DNA of 64,000 nucleotides from Nocardioides turkmenicus (GCF_011045035.1 NZ_JAALAA010000022.1:1-64000); one strand, 5' to 3'; shown: positions 1 to 8,335, counted from the first letter of the stretch. Program-made: numbers and translations. Notes: a model not told the origin generated them from the letters alone.

Positions 1-723
1 GTCCCCAAGGACCTCGTCCCGGAGCACGTGGCGATCATCATGGACGGCAACGGCCGATGGGCCAAGGAGCGTGGCCTCCCCCGGACCAAGGGCCACGAAG
101 AGGGTGAGTCCTCGCTCTTCGACGTCGTCGAGGGAGCCATCGAGATCGGCGTGAAGGCCGTCTCGGCCTACGCGTTCTCCACCGAGAACTGGTCGCGATC
201 GCCCGACGAGGTGAAGTTCCTGATGGGCTTCAACCGCGACGTCATCCGTCGCCGCCGCGACGAGATGAACGAGCTCGGCGTCCGGGTGCGATGGGCCGGC
301 CGTGCCCCACGGCTGTGGAAGTCGGTGATCAACGAGCTCAAGATCGCCGAGGAGATGACGAAGCACAACACCGTCTGCACGCTGACGATGTGCGTCAACT
401 ACGGCGGCCGCGCCGAGCTCACCGACGCGATGCGGGCGATGGGTGAGGACGTACGTGCTGGTCGCCTCAACCCGGCCAAGATCACCGAGAAGACGATCGA
501 GAAGTACCTCTACGTCCCCGAGCTCGCCAACGCCGACCTGATCTGGCGCACGTCGGGAGAGCAGCGGCTGTCGAACTACATGTTGTGGCAGGCCGCCTAC
601 TCCGAGTTCGTCTTCACCGACGTGCTCTGGCCCGACGTCGACCGCCGTCACCTGTGGCACGCCATCGAGACGTACGCCTCCCGGGACCGCCGCTACGGCG
701 GTGCCCTCCCCAACCCCGTCTGA
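1..723 (+). CDS. uppS: Isoprenyl transferase (undecaprenyl/decaprenyl diphosphate synthase), 5' end cut by window
   Basis: A cis-prenyltransferase that condenses isopentenyl diphosphate onto an allylic primer to make the polyprenyl diphosphate carrier used in cell wall synthesis; it acts at the cytoplasmic membrane face. The reading frame is open from base 1, so the start lies upstream; 240 residues are visible and only a short N-terminal piece is likely missing. Visible family marks are the catalytic-Asp P-loop MDGNGRWA near residue 14, the AFSTENW stretch, and the C-terminal RTSGEQRLSNYMLWQ motif that binds the homoallylic substrate. It converges on zur. In Mycobacterium uppS also lies near zur and glyS, which supports core-genome context. 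Confidence 0.95.
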   Translation, partial: VPKDLVPEHVAIIMDGNGRWAKERGLPRTKGHEEGESSLFDVVEGAIEIGVKAVSAYAFSTENWSRSPDEVKFLMGFNRDVIRRRRDEMNELGVRVRWAGRAPRLWKSVINELKIAEEMTKHNTVCTLTMCVNYGGRAELTDAMRAMGEDVRAGRLNPAKITEKTIEKYLYVPELANADLIWRTSGEQRLSNYMLWQAAYSEFVFTDVLWPDVDRRHLWHAIETYASRDRRYGGALPNPV

Positions 724-734
724 CCAGCCCCGCT

Positions 735-856
735 GGTCGAGCCGCCGGAGCCGCTAGGCGGAGGCGTGTCGAGACCAACACAGTCCCCTCGGCGCTCGAT
801 GAGACTGTGTTGGTCTCGACACGGATTCGTTCGTTCCTCACGAATCCGGCTCGACC
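735..856. repeat. Nested inverted repeats between convergent uppS and zur
   Basis: Three inverted repeats are nested here. An outer 9-bp pair lies at 735-743 and 848-856. A perfect 20-bp pair lies at 766-785 and 803-822 with a 17-nt loop. A 9-bp pair lies at 822-830 and 840-848. No T-run follows on either strand. The position between two convergent genes fits a bidirectional terminator, and the layered palindromes with GGTCGAG/CTCGACC ends look like an extragenic palindromic repeat family. Confidence 0.75.
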
Positions 857-868
857 GACGGAGCGGAA

Positions 869-1276
869 CTAGCGGCAGTCGGTGCAGGTGCCGAAGATCT
901 CCAGGGTGTGGGAGACGTCGGTGAAGCCGTTCTCCTCGGCCATGGTCTTGGTCCAGCGCTCGACGGCGGGCCCCTCGACCTCCACCGTGCGGCCGCAGCC
1001 ACGGCAGACCAGATGATGGTGGTGGGTGTCGGAGCAGCGGCGGTAGATGGTCTCGCCGTCCTCGGAGCGCATCGCGTCGACCGCGCCGGCCTCGGCCAGC
1101 GCGGTCAGGGTGCGGTAGACGGTGGCGAGGCCGACGGCGCCGTCGAGGCGGGAGTGGATCTCCTGGGCCGAGTGGAAGCCGTCGTAGGTCTCCAGCGCCT
1201 CGGCGACCGCGAGCCGCTGCTTGGTGGGGCGCAGGGTGTGCGGCTGATCGGTCGCCAGCGGATCAGTGTTCGTCAT
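869..1276 (-). CDS. zur: Fur-family zinc uptake regulator Zur
   Basis: A 135-residue Fur-family repressor that, when zinc-loaded, shuts down zinc uptake genes. The N-terminal winged helix contains the family stretch GLATVYRTLTALAEAG; the dimerisation half carries a His run, a CRGCG pair and a C-terminal CTDCR pair that would form the structural Cys4 zinc site. I chose the ATG at 1276 because GGAGGGAG stands just upstream and the protein then starts right before the HTH; a longer frame is possible but is low-complexity shadow sequence. It overlaps the end of znuB by 14 bp, so it is the last gene of the znu operon and should be controlled by its own operator at 4065-4101. Zur rather than iron Fur is inferred from this context. 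Confidence 0.92.
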   Translation of the reverse strand: MTNTDPLATDQPHTLRPTKQRLAVAEALETYDGFHSAQEIHSRLDGAVGLATVYRTLTALAEAGAVDAMRSEDGETIYRRCSDTHHHHLVCRGCGRTVEVEGPAVERWTKTMAEENGFTDVSHTLEIFGTCTDCR

Positions 1277-2285
1277 AGTGCTCTCCCTCCGCGCCGACGT
1301 GCGCCGCGTGCCGGTGCCCGTCATGGATGTAGTCGACGTGGTCGCCGTGCTCGACCGCGACATGGCCGCACTTCTCGCCGTGGTGGTGCGGGTGGGCCTC
1401 GTCGACCGGCTTCTCCTCGGGAGAGGTCTCCGGGAACGGCGCCCTCAGCGCCCGCCGGCGGCGCAGCCAGGCGCCGATCGGCCAGACCAGGAAGAACCCG
1501 GCCAGCGCGACCAGCACGATGCTGGGACCGGGCTGGACGTTGGCCCCCGTACGCGACAGCACGGCCGCCAGCACCAGGCCGCCGACCGAGGCGGCCAGTC
1601 CGGCGCCCATCGCGCCCAGCAGCGTCATCCGGAAGGACCGGGTCAGCTGCTGCACGATCGCGACCGGGACGACCATCAGCGCGGAGACGAGCAGCAGCCC
1701 GACGGTGCGCATCGCGATCACGACGCTCAGCGCGGCCAGCACGGCCACCAGGATCGAGTAGAACCGCACCGGCAGCCCGGCGACCTTGGCGTAGTCGGCG
1801 TCCTGGGAGACCGCGAACAGCTGCGGCGAGAGCCCGACGCAGATCACGATCAGCACGACCGAGAGCGCCATGGTCACGAGCAGGTCGTCGACCGAGATGG
1901 TCAGGATCGAGCCGAAGAGGAACTCCTGGAGCCGGGAGGCGCCGGTGCCGGCCAGGCCGGTGACGAAGACACCGCCGGCGAGCCCGCCGTAGAACAGCAT
2001 CGCCAGCGCGACGTCGCCCTCGGCGTGGCCGCGCTCGCGCACCACCTCGATGACCACGGCGCCGGCGATCGCGACGACCACGGCGGTCCAGGTCGGCGAG
2101 GTCTGGGTCCACAGGCCGATCGCAACACCGGTGACGGCGACGTGGCCGATCCCGTCGCCCATCAGCGCCAGCCGTCGCTGCACGATGTAGGTGCCGACCG
2201 CCGGCGCCGCGATCCCGACGAGGAACGCCGCGATCAGGGCGCGCTGCATGAACGGGACAGAGAAGAGCTCGAGAAGTGTCATCAC
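1263..2285 (-). CDS. znuB: Zinc ABC transporter permease with His-rich C-terminal tail
   Basis: A 340-residue membrane permease of the metal ABC-3 family, pairing with ZnuC and ZnuA to import zinc. About eight hydrophobic segments span residues 10-275; the early stretch APAVGTYIVQRRLALMGDGI is typical of the family. After the last segment the protein goes on for about 60 residues, in which His is extremely frequent (HPHHHGEKCGH, then several HGDH/DGHRH-like groups ending near YDEH). Ordinary ZnuB proteins stop near 280 residues, so this is a fused metal-binding tail, presumably cytosolic. It starts at GTG 2285, overlapping the znuC stop in a GTGA arrangement. Confidence 0.93.
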   Translation of the reverse strand: MMTLLELFSVPFMQRALIAAFLVGIAAPAVGTYIVQRRLALMGDGIGHVAVTGVAIGLWTQTSPTWTAVVVAIAGAVVIEVVRERGHAEGDVALAMLFYGGLAGGVFVTGLAGTGASRLQEFLFGSILTISVDDLLVTMALSVVLIVICVGLSPQLFAVSQDADYAKVAGLPVRFYSILVAVLAALSVVIAMRTVGLLLVSALMVVPVAIVQQLTRSFRMTLLGAMGAGLAASVGGLVLAAVLSRTGANVQPGPSIVLVALAGFFLVWPIGAWLRRRRALRAPFPETSPEEKPVDEAHPHHHGEKCGHVAVEHGDHVDYIHDGHRHAAHVGAEGEHYDEH

Positions 2286-3079
2286 AGCTCCTTGAGCGGG
2301 GTCGGGACCGCGGCGTTGGCGGCGCGGGCCGAGGCGTCGTCGCAGTGGACGTGGGCGGCGTCGAAGCCCTGGGCGTGGACGTCGGCGTCGGACAGCGGCG
2401 GGCCGTCGTAGGCCTTGCGGCCGTCGCGCATGACGACGGCACGGTCGACCAGCGGGGCCAGCGGCCCGAGCTCGTGGGCGACCAGCACGATCGTGGCGCC
2501 GTCGGCCTTGAGCCGGCCGAGCGCCTCGGCCAGAGCCTGCTGGTTGGGCAGGTCGACGCCGGCGGTGGGCTCGTCGAGCAGGAGCAGCTCGGGGCGGCCG
2601 GCGAGGGCCCGCGCGATCAGCACCCGCTGGTGCTGGCCGCCGGAGAGCTGGGCGACCCCGCGGTGGGCGTACGCATCCATCCCGACCACCTCGAGCGCGG
2701 CCCGGATCGCGGCCCGGTCGGCGCTGCGCAGCGGCCGCAGCAGCTTGCGGTGGGTGAGGCGACCGGAGGCGACGACCTCCCAGACCGAGGCCGGGACGCC
2801 ACCGGTGGCCGTCGAGCGCTGCGGGACATAGCCGACCCGCGACCAGTCGTGGAAGCCGGCCAGGGCGCGGCCGAAGAGCTCCAGGCGACCCGCCGAGAGC
2901 GGGTTGAGGCCGACCAGGGTGCGTACGAGCGTCGACTTGCCGGACCCGTTGGCACCCATCAGCGCGACGAACTCGCCGCGCTTGACCGTCAGGTCGACGT
3001 CGCGCAGGACGGGGCGCCCGGACAGCGCGACATCCCCGTGCAGCAGCTGCACGGGGACATCAGCAGGGACAGGATTCAC
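2282..3079 (-). CDS. znuC: Zinc ABC transporter ATPase
   Basis: A 265-residue ABC ATPase energising zinc import. Walker A is GANGSGKSTL near residue 43, the signature is LSGGQHQRVLIARAL near 145, and Walker B is LLLLDEPTAG, with the switch His in VAHELG. I start it at GTG 3079, whose last bases overlap the znuA stop (GTGA); a TTG two codons earlier is less likely. The 4-bp overlaps on both sides indicate translational coupling with znuA and znuB. Confidence 0.93.
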   Translation of the reverse strand: MNPVPADVPVQLLHGDVALSGRPVLRDVDLTVKRGEFVALMGANGSGKSTLVRTLVGLNPLSAGRLELFGRALAGFHDWSRVGYVPQRSTATGGVPASVWEVVASGRLTHRKLLRPLRSADRAAIRAALEVVGMDAYAHRGVAQLSGGQHQRVLIARALAGRPELLLLDEPTAGVDLPNQQALAEALGRLKADGATIVLVAHELGPLAPLVDRAVVMRDGRKAYDGPPLSDADVHAQGFDAAHVHCDDASARAANAAVPTPLKEL

Positions 3080-4065
3080 TGACAACCGTTGGCCGCCTTC
3101 AGGGCGTCGAGGTTCTGGCGCATGAGGGAAAGGTAGTCCTCTCCCTCGGTGTCTGCCGAGAGTCCCTCGATCGGATCGAGCACGGCGGTCTTCAGGCCGA
3201 GGTCGCCGGCGAGGGTGTCGGCGAGCGCGGAGCTCACCAGGCGCTCGGAGAAGATCGTGTTCACGCCGTGCTCCTTGGCGTGCTCACCGATCTCGGCGAG
3301 CTGGGCCGGGTTGGGCTCGGCGTCGGGGGTCAGACCGGCGATCGACTCGAACTCGAGGCCGTACTTGTCCAGGTAGGCGAAGGCGTCGTGGGAGACCACG
3401 ACCTCCTTGATCTTGCACTGCGCCAGACCGGTCCTGAACTCCTCGTCGACCGCGGTCAGGTCCTCGGTCAGCTTCTCGGCGTTGGCCGTGTAGGTCTCGG
3501 CGTTGTCCGGGTCGGCCTTCGCGAGCGCGGCGCTGACGGCCTCGGCGTAGTCGGCCATGAGAGCCGGGTCGTGCCAGAAGTGGGGGTCGATCTCACCGTG
3601 GTCGTGAGCTTCCTCGCCCTCCTCCTCGTGAGCGGCCTCGCCCTCGTGGCCGGCCTCTTCCTCGTGGCCGTGCTCGTCCGCGCCCTCCTCGGCGGCGCGG
3701 AGCTCGACGGTCTTCTCGGCGTCGACCACGTCGCCTTTGACGTCCTGCTCGATCGCGTCGTCGACGGCGGGCTGGAAGCCGTGCTCGGTGAGGATGACGT
3801 CGGCGCTCTGCAGCGCGGCGGTCTGGTTGATGCTGAGCTCGAGGTCGTGGGGCTCGACGCCTGGCTTGGTGAGGCCGGTGACGTCGGCGAGGTCACCGGC
3901 GACCCGCTCCGCGACGAACTCCAGCGGGTAGAACGCGGCCGCGACCTGGACCTTCCCCGCGTCGGAACCGGCGGAGCCGGAGTCGTCGGAGAGGGCGGCG
4001 CAGCCGGAGGTGAGCAGGAGGGCGCCGGCAGCAAGCAGGCCGGCGGAGCGGAGAGTGGGGGCCAT
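3076..4065 (-). CDS. znuA: Zinc-binding lipoprotein of the znu ABC transporter
   Basis: A 329-residue cluster A-I metal-binding protein that captures zinc outside the membrane for ZnuBC. It begins with a lipoprotein signal ending in LLLTSGC, so it is probably lipid-anchored. Metal ligands are spread as in the family: His in KPGVEPHDLELS, His in DPHFWHDP and VVSHDAF, and Asp in AVLDPIEG. Between residues 125 and 165 is the acidic, His-rich loop typical of zinc-specific members. Two ATGs are possible (4074 and 4065); the second gives the usual short positively charged signal start. The first Zur box covers this start. The upstream bioD gene ends inside the same control region. Confidence 0.93.
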   Translation of the reverse strand: MAPTLRSAGLLAAGALLLTSGCAALSDDSGSAGSDAGKVQVAAAFYPLEFVAERVAGDLADVTGLTKPGVEPHDLELSINQTAALQSADVILTEHGFQPAVDDAIEQDVKGDVVDAEKTVELRAAEEGADEHGHEEEAGHEGEAAHEEEGEEAHDHGEIDPHFWHDPALMADYAEAVSAALAKADPDNAETYTANAEKLTEDLTAVDEEFRTGLAQCKIKEVVVSHDAFAYLDKYGLEFESIAGLTPDAEPNPAQLAEIGEHAKEHGVNTIFSERLVSSALADTLAGDLGLKTAVLDPIEGLSADTEGEDYLSLMRQNLDALKAANGCQ

Positions 4066-4079
4066 GAGAACCATTCTCA
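4065..4079. promoter_or_regulatory. Zur box 1 (znuA operator)
   Basis: TGAGAACCATTCTCA, a perfect 6-3-6 inverted repeat (TGAGAA/TTCTCA) that overlaps the znuA start codon. It resembles known actinobacterial Zur boxes of the TGAnAAtnnTTnTCA type. Confidence 0.75.
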
Positions 4080-4724
4080 GGTCTGTTGAGAATGGTTGTC
4101 AATTCCTTCCGGGATGCCGAAGAGCAGGGGTACGCCGGTCACCCGGGGAAGGTCGACGCGGTTGCACCGCTCGGCCAGTCCCGGGTCGCCCGGCCAGGAG
4201 CCGATGATCAGCCCATCCGGCTCGTACCCGCGGGCGCGGAGCGCGGCCACGGTCAGCTCGGTGTGGTTGAGCGTGCCCAGGCCGGCCGCGGTGACGACGA
4301 CGAACGACGTCGGAGTGCCACCCACGAGGAGCGCGTCGGCCAGCTCCAGGAGGGTGCCGCCGTCGGTGTCGAGGCGCACCAGCAGGCCACCTGCGCCTTC
4401 GACCAGGACGAGATCGTGGTCTCGCGCCAGGCCCGAGATCGTCGGAGCGTACGCAGCGACCGGGGGGATCTCCACCCCGGCCCGCCGGGCCGCGGTGTCC
4501 GGCGCGAGCGGCTCCCCGAGCCGGGTCAGCTCGTGGACCTCGATCCCGGTCAGCCGCTGGATCTCGGCGGCGTCGCAGTCGCCGTCGTCGGTGCCGGTCT
4601 GGACCGGCTTGACGACGGTGACCTTCTCACCGTTCGTCCGCGCTCGGGAGGCCAGCGTCGCGGTGGCGACCGTCTTGCCCACTCCGGTGTGGGTGCCGGT
4701 GACGATGACGACCCGCCCGGTCAC
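4077..4724 (-). CDS. bioD: ATP-dependent dethiobiotin synthetase
   Basis: A 215-residue P-loop enzyme that closes the ureido ring of dethiobiotin from diaminopelargonate, CO2 and ATP. The N-terminal nucleotide loop is GTHTGVGKT (residues 10-18), followed by the substrate lysine stretch VVKPVQTG and later EGAGGLLV. It starts at GTG 4724, overlapping the bioF stop (GTGA). Its stop codon lies within the first Zur box, so the 3' end of this operon is also the znuA control region. Last gene of bioBAFD. Confidence 0.94.
   Translation of the reverse strand: MTGRVVIVTGTHTGVGKTVATATLASRARTNGEKVTVVKPVQTGTDDGDCDAAEIQRLTGIEVHELTRLGEPLAPDTAARRAGVEIPPVAAYAPTISGLARDHDLVLVEGAGGLLVRLDTDGGTLLELADALLVGGTPTSFVVVTAAGLGTLNHTELTVAALRARGYEPDGLIIGSWPGDPGLAERCNRVDLPRVTGVPLLFGIPEGIDNHSQQT
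4087..4101. promoter_or_regulatory. Zur box 2 (znuA operator)
   Basis: TGAGAATGGTTGTCA, the same box with one half-site imperfect. Its centre is 22 bp from that of box 1, two helical turns, so two Zur dimers could bind the same DNA face. It lies just before the znuA start. Confidence 0.75.
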
Positions 4725-5839
4725 CGGACCTCACCCACGACCGAGTCGATGGCCTTGGTCGCCCGCTCCCACTCCTCTTCGGTGACACCTGCTCCGGCGG
4801 TGATCCGAAGCCTGGAAACCCCGTCGGGGACCGACGGCGGACGGAAGCAGCCGACGCGTACGCCTTCGGTGAGCAGGTCGGCCTGGGCACCGACCGCCGC
4901 CTCCGGCGAGGGCATCGGCACCGACAGCACCGCTCCGGCAGGAGCTGGGACGTCGAGAGTGTGGGCCAGTCCGGTGACGCGGGCCCGGATGGTGTCGGCC
5001 AGGTCCGGGCGTGCTCGCGCGACCCGAGCCGCGGCCAGCGCCGCGGCGGCGGAGGCGGGAGCCAGGCCGGTGTCGAAGATGAACGGCCGGGCGGTGTTGA
5101 CCAGATGGTCGAGCACTGCTCGCGGTCCCAGCACCGCTCCGCCCTGGCTGCCCAGGCTCTTCGAGAGCGTCGCGGTGACCAGCACGTGCGGTCGCCCGGC
5201 GAGACCGTGGCGGTGGACGAGCCCGGGACCGTGCACGCCGACGCCGTGAGCCTCGTCGACGACCAGCAGCGCGCCGTACGCCCGGCACACCTCGGCCAGC
5301 TCGGCCAGCGGCGCCTCGTCGCCGAGGACCGAGTAGACCGACTCGGCGAGCACGAGGCTGCGTACGCCCGGCCGGGCGGCCAGCGCCGCGTGCACCGCGG
5401 CCACGTTGTTGTGCGGGACGACCGTGAGCTGCGCCCGAGAGAGTCGTACGGCGTCGATCAGCGAGGCGTGGATGTGGGCGTCGGAGATGACGTGGGCGGT
5501 GCGGTCGGCCAGTGCGCCGACGATCGAGAGGTTGGCGTGGTAGCCGGTCGAGAACGTCAGCGCCCCCGGCTGGCCGAGCCAGTCGGCGAGCTCGGCCTCG
5601 AGCTCGCCGTGCAGCGTCAAGGTGCCTGTGACCAGGCGGGATGCGCCGGTGCCAGCACCCCAGAGCAGGGCCGCGTCCGCGGCCGCGCGGCGCACCTCGG
5701 GGTGGCGGGAGAGGCCCAGGTAGTCGTTGCCGGCCAGGTCGACGACATCGTCGTCCGGGCCGCGCGGCCGCAGTCGCCGGGTCAGCCCGGCCTCCTCCCG
5801 AGCCGCGGCCGCCCCGTCGAGCCAGCTCTGCCAGCCCAT
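4721..5839 (-). CDS. bioF: 8-amino-7-oxononanoate synthase
   Basis: A 372-residue PLP enzyme of the alpha-oxoamine synthase family that joins pimeloyl thioester and alanine in biotin synthesis. Seen are NDYLGLS near residue 38, the DEAHGVG motif near 197, and the PLP lysine in TATLSKSLGSQGG. Only one base separates its start from the bioA stop, and its end overlaps bioD by 4 bp. Length is normal for the family. Confidence 0.94.
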   Translation of the reverse strand: MGWQSWLDGAAAAREEAGLTRRLRPRGPDDDVVDLAGNDYLGLSRHPEVRRAAADAALLWGAGTGASRLVTGTLTLHGELEAELADWLGQPGALTFSTGYHANLSIVGALADRTAHVISDAHIHASLIDAVRLSRAQLTVVPHNNVAAVHAALAARPGVRSLVLAESVYSVLGDEAPLAELAEVCRAYGALLVVDEAHGVGVHGPGLVHRHGLAGRPHVLVTATLSKSLGSQGGAVLGPRAVLDHLVNTARPFIFDTGLAPASAAAALAAARVARARPDLADTIRARVTGLAHTLDVPAPAGAVLSVPMPSPEAAVGAQADLLTEGVRVGCFRPPSVPDGVSRLRITAGAGVTEEEWERATKAIDSVVGEVR

Positions 5840-5840
5840 C

Positions 5841-7139
5841 TCAGGCCACCTCCGCCGCGGCGGTGACGGCCCGGCAGATCCGGGCGAGGTCGTCCTCGCC
5901 GGTGACGTAGGGTGGCATCGTGTAGATCAGGTCGCGGAACGGCCGGATCCAGACACCTTGCCGCAGCGCCGCGTCGGTCGCCTTCGCGACATCGACGGGA
6001 TGGTCCAGCTGGACCACGCCGATGGCGCCGAGGACGCGGACGTCGCTGACGCCCGGAACCGCGGACGCCGGGGAGAGGCCAGCCGACAGTGCGGCGGAGA
6101 CCCGGGACACGTCCTCGTGCCACCCGCGAGCAGCCAGCCGGTCGAGCGAGGCGAGCGCCACGGAGCAGGCCAGCGGGTTGCCCATGAAGGTCGGCCCGTG
6201 CATCAGCACGCCGGACTCGCTCCGCGAGATCGCGTGCGCGACCTCGGCGGTGGTCAGCACGGCGGCCAGCGTCATGTAGCCACCGGTGAGCGCCTTGCCG
6301 AGGCAGAGGATGTCGGGCGTGACCTGCGAGGACACGAACAGGTCGCCGGTACGGCCGAACCCGGTCGCGATCTCGTCGAAGATCAGCACCAGGCCGTGCT
6401 CGTCGGCGATCTCGCGGAGCACGACCAGACAGCGGTCGTCGAAGACCCACATCCCACCCGCGCCCTGGAGCCGTGGCTCCAGGATGATCCCGGCCAGCTC
6501 GTCGGCGTGTTCGGCCGCCAGGCGACGTACGCCTTCGGCCCACGCCTCCACGTCACCGCCCGGCGCAGGCGGACGCTCGGCGAAGACCTGGGGCACCAGC
6601 ATCTCGGTGAACATCGAGTGCATCCCGCCGACCGGGTCGCAGGTGCTCATGCAGCCGAAGGTGTCGCCGTGGTAGCCGCCGCGCACGGTCAGCAGCCGGG
6701 TACGCTCCGGCCGCCCGCGGCCGCGCTGGGACTGCAGCGCCATCTTGATCGCGACCTCGACGCTCACCGACCCGGAGTCGGCGAGGAAGACGTGCTGCAG
6801 CGGCTCGGGGGTGATCTCCACGAGCCGGCGCGCGAGATCGATCGCAGGAGCGTGGGTCAGGCCGCCGAACATCACGTGGGCCATCCGGCCGGCCTGCTCG
6901 GCGAGCGCGGCGTCGAGCTCGCGCACCCGGTAGCCGTGGATCGCCGACCACCACGACGACATCGCATCGACGACCTCGAGGCGATCACCGTCGACGTCGG
7001 CGAGGTGGAGACGTACGCCCTCGGCGCCGGTGACGAGCCGCACCGGCGCCGGGTCGGTCATCGAGGTGTAGGGGTGCCAGAGGTGCTCGCGGTCGAACGC
7101 GAGCAGATCGGTGCCCCGATCAAGCGTTGGCAGCGACAT
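5841..7139 (-). CDS. bioA: Adenosylmethionine-8-amino-7-oxononanoate aminotransferase
   Basis: A class III PLP aminotransferase that uses S-adenosylmethionine as amino donor to make 7,8-diaminopelargonate. The start region has HLWHPYTSM, typical of BioA; further on are SSWWSAIHGY, GGYHGDTFG, the PLP-site FDEIATGFGRTG and the lysine in CLGKALTGG. I use ATG 7139 (432 residues); a GTG at 7154 would add five residues. Either start lies inside the 3' end of bioB, so the two genes overlap and are probably coupled. Confidence 0.93.
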   Translation of the reverse strand: MSLPTLDRGTDLLAFDREHLWHPYTSMTDPAPVRLVTGAEGVRLHLADVDGDRLEVVDAMSSWWSAIHGYRVRELDAALAEQAGRMAHVMFGGLTHAPAIDLARRLVEITPEPLQHVFLADSGSVSVEVAIKMALQSQRGRGRPERTRLLTVRGGYHGDTFGCMSTCDPVGGMHSMFTEMLVPQVFAERPPAPGGDVEAWAEGVRRLAAEHADELAGIILEPRLQGAGGMWVFDDRCLVVLREIADEHGLVLIFDEIATGFGRTGDLFVSSQVTPDILCLGKALTGGYMTLAAVLTTAEVAHAISRSESGVLMHGPTFMGNPLACSVALASLDRLAARGWHEDVSRVSAALSAGLSPASAVPGVSDVRVLGAIGVVQLDHPVDVAKATDAALRQGVWIRPFRDLIYTMPPYVTGEDDLARICRAVTAAAEVA

Positions 7140-8280
7140 CGGTCCCCGCTCCACGGCGCCGGATCACCGGGCGCTCCTGCTCGTCGTGACCACCACAGGC
7201 GGACCCGCAGCCGTCGCCGCAGCTGCTGCCGCAACCACCGGTGGCCCGGGCGGCGGCCTTGGCGCGGTGCTCCTCGATCAGCTCGGCGAACCCGCTCTCG
7301 TCCATGCCGAGGATGACGAAGCCGTTGTCGCGCAGCATCTCCAGGTCGGCCAGCGCGTCCTGCCCCTCGGAGGTCAGGTAGTCACCGAGGAAGATCGAGT
7401 TGGCGACCTGGAGCGCGGTGGCCTGCAGCGAGCGCAGGTGCATCTCGCGCCCGCCCGCGATCCGGATCTCCTTGTCCGGGCAGACGAACCGCGCCATCGC
7501 CAGGATCTTCACGCAGCGGGTGGGGGAGAGCTCCCAGGTGTTCTCGTACGGCGTCCCGTCGAACGGCATCAGGAAGTTCACCGGGATCGAGTCGGCATCC
7601 AGCGCCTTCAGCGCGAAGAGCGCCTCGACGAGCTGCTCGTCGGTCTCGCCCAGGCCCGCGATCAGGCCCGAGCACGGCGACAGGCCGGCGTCCTTGGCCT
7701 TGCCGATGGTGTCGACGCGGTCCTCGTAGGTGTGGGTCTGGACGATGTTCTCGTGGTGGGACTCGGCGGTGTTGATGTTGTGGTTGTACGCATCCACCCC
7801 CGCCGCTTTGAGCCGCTCCGCCTGCCCGCCCTTGAGCAGCCCGAGACAGGCGCAGACCTCGACGCCCTCGTGAGCGTCCTTGAGCGCGGAGGTCATCTCG
7901 ACGACCTTGTCGATGTCGCGGTCCGAGGGTCCGCGGCCCGAGGAGACCATGCAGACGCGGGTCGCGCCACCGCGCAGCCCGGCGCCGGCCTGCTCGAGGG
8001 TCTCGTCCTTCGACAGCCAGGAGTACTTCAGCACCGGCGCCTGCGACCCGAGCGCCTGGCTGCAGTAGTTGCAGTTCTCCGGGCACAGTCCCGACTTCAG
8101 GTTGACCAGGTAGTTCACCTTCACGGTGTTGCCGAAGTGCTCGCGGCGCAGCCGCCCCGCGGCGGCGACGACGCTCATCAGCTCCGTGTCGGGGGCACGC
8201 AGCACCGCCACGGCGTCCTCAGCGGTCGCGGCCCCGCCGGACAGGATCCGGTCGGCTAGCTGGTCGAAGGCTGTCGTCAT
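7120..8280 (-). CDS. bioB: Biotin synthase with Cys-rich C-terminal tail
   Basis: A 386-residue radical SAM enzyme that inserts sulfur into dethiobiotin. The 4Fe-4S loop is CPENCNYC (residues about 67-74), with YNHNINTAE and the Arg of the 2Fe-2S site later on. After the normal end of the barrel (about residue 345) there is a short tail with many Gly and Cys residues (CGSSCGDGCGSACGG), not part of the Escherichia coli enzyme. First gene of the operon; a GAGGAG ribosome site precedes the ATG and a double operator lies 28-55 bp upstream. Confidence 0.95.
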   Translation of the reverse strand: MTTAFDQLADRILSGGAATAEDAVAVLRAPDTELMSVVAAAGRLRREHFGNTVKVNYLVNLKSGLCPENCNYCSQALGSQAPVLKYSWLSKDETLEQAGAGLRGGATRVCMVSSGRGPSDRDIDKVVEMTSALKDAHEGVEVCACLGLLKGGQAERLKAAGVDAYNHNINTAESHHENIVQTHTYEDRVDTIGKAKDAGLSPCSGLIAGLGETDEQLVEALFALKALDADSIPVNFLMPFDGTPYENTWELSPTRCVKILAMARFVCPDKEIRIAGGREMHLRSLQATALQVANSIFLGDYLTSEGQDALADLEMLRDNGFVILGMDESGFAELIEEHRAKAAARATGGCGSSCGDGCGSACGGHDEQERPVIRRRGAGTDVAANA

Positions 8281-8307
8281 GTGGGGCGTCTCCTCGGGAA
8301 GGCTACC

Positions 8308-8335
8308 TGAACGTCGTTCAGTTGAACGGTGTTCA
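8308..8335. promoter_or_regulatory. Double BioQ-type operator upstream of bioB
   Basis: Two TGAAC-N3-GTTCA boxes, at 8308-8320 and 8323-8335, with centres 15 bp apart. The first extends to a perfect 7-1-7 palindrome, and ACCTGAAC/GTTCAGGT at the outer ends make the whole 8305-8338 block symmetrical. This matches the TetR-family BioQ motif known in corynebacteria and mycobacteria. No bioQ gene is present in this window. Confidence 0.75.
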
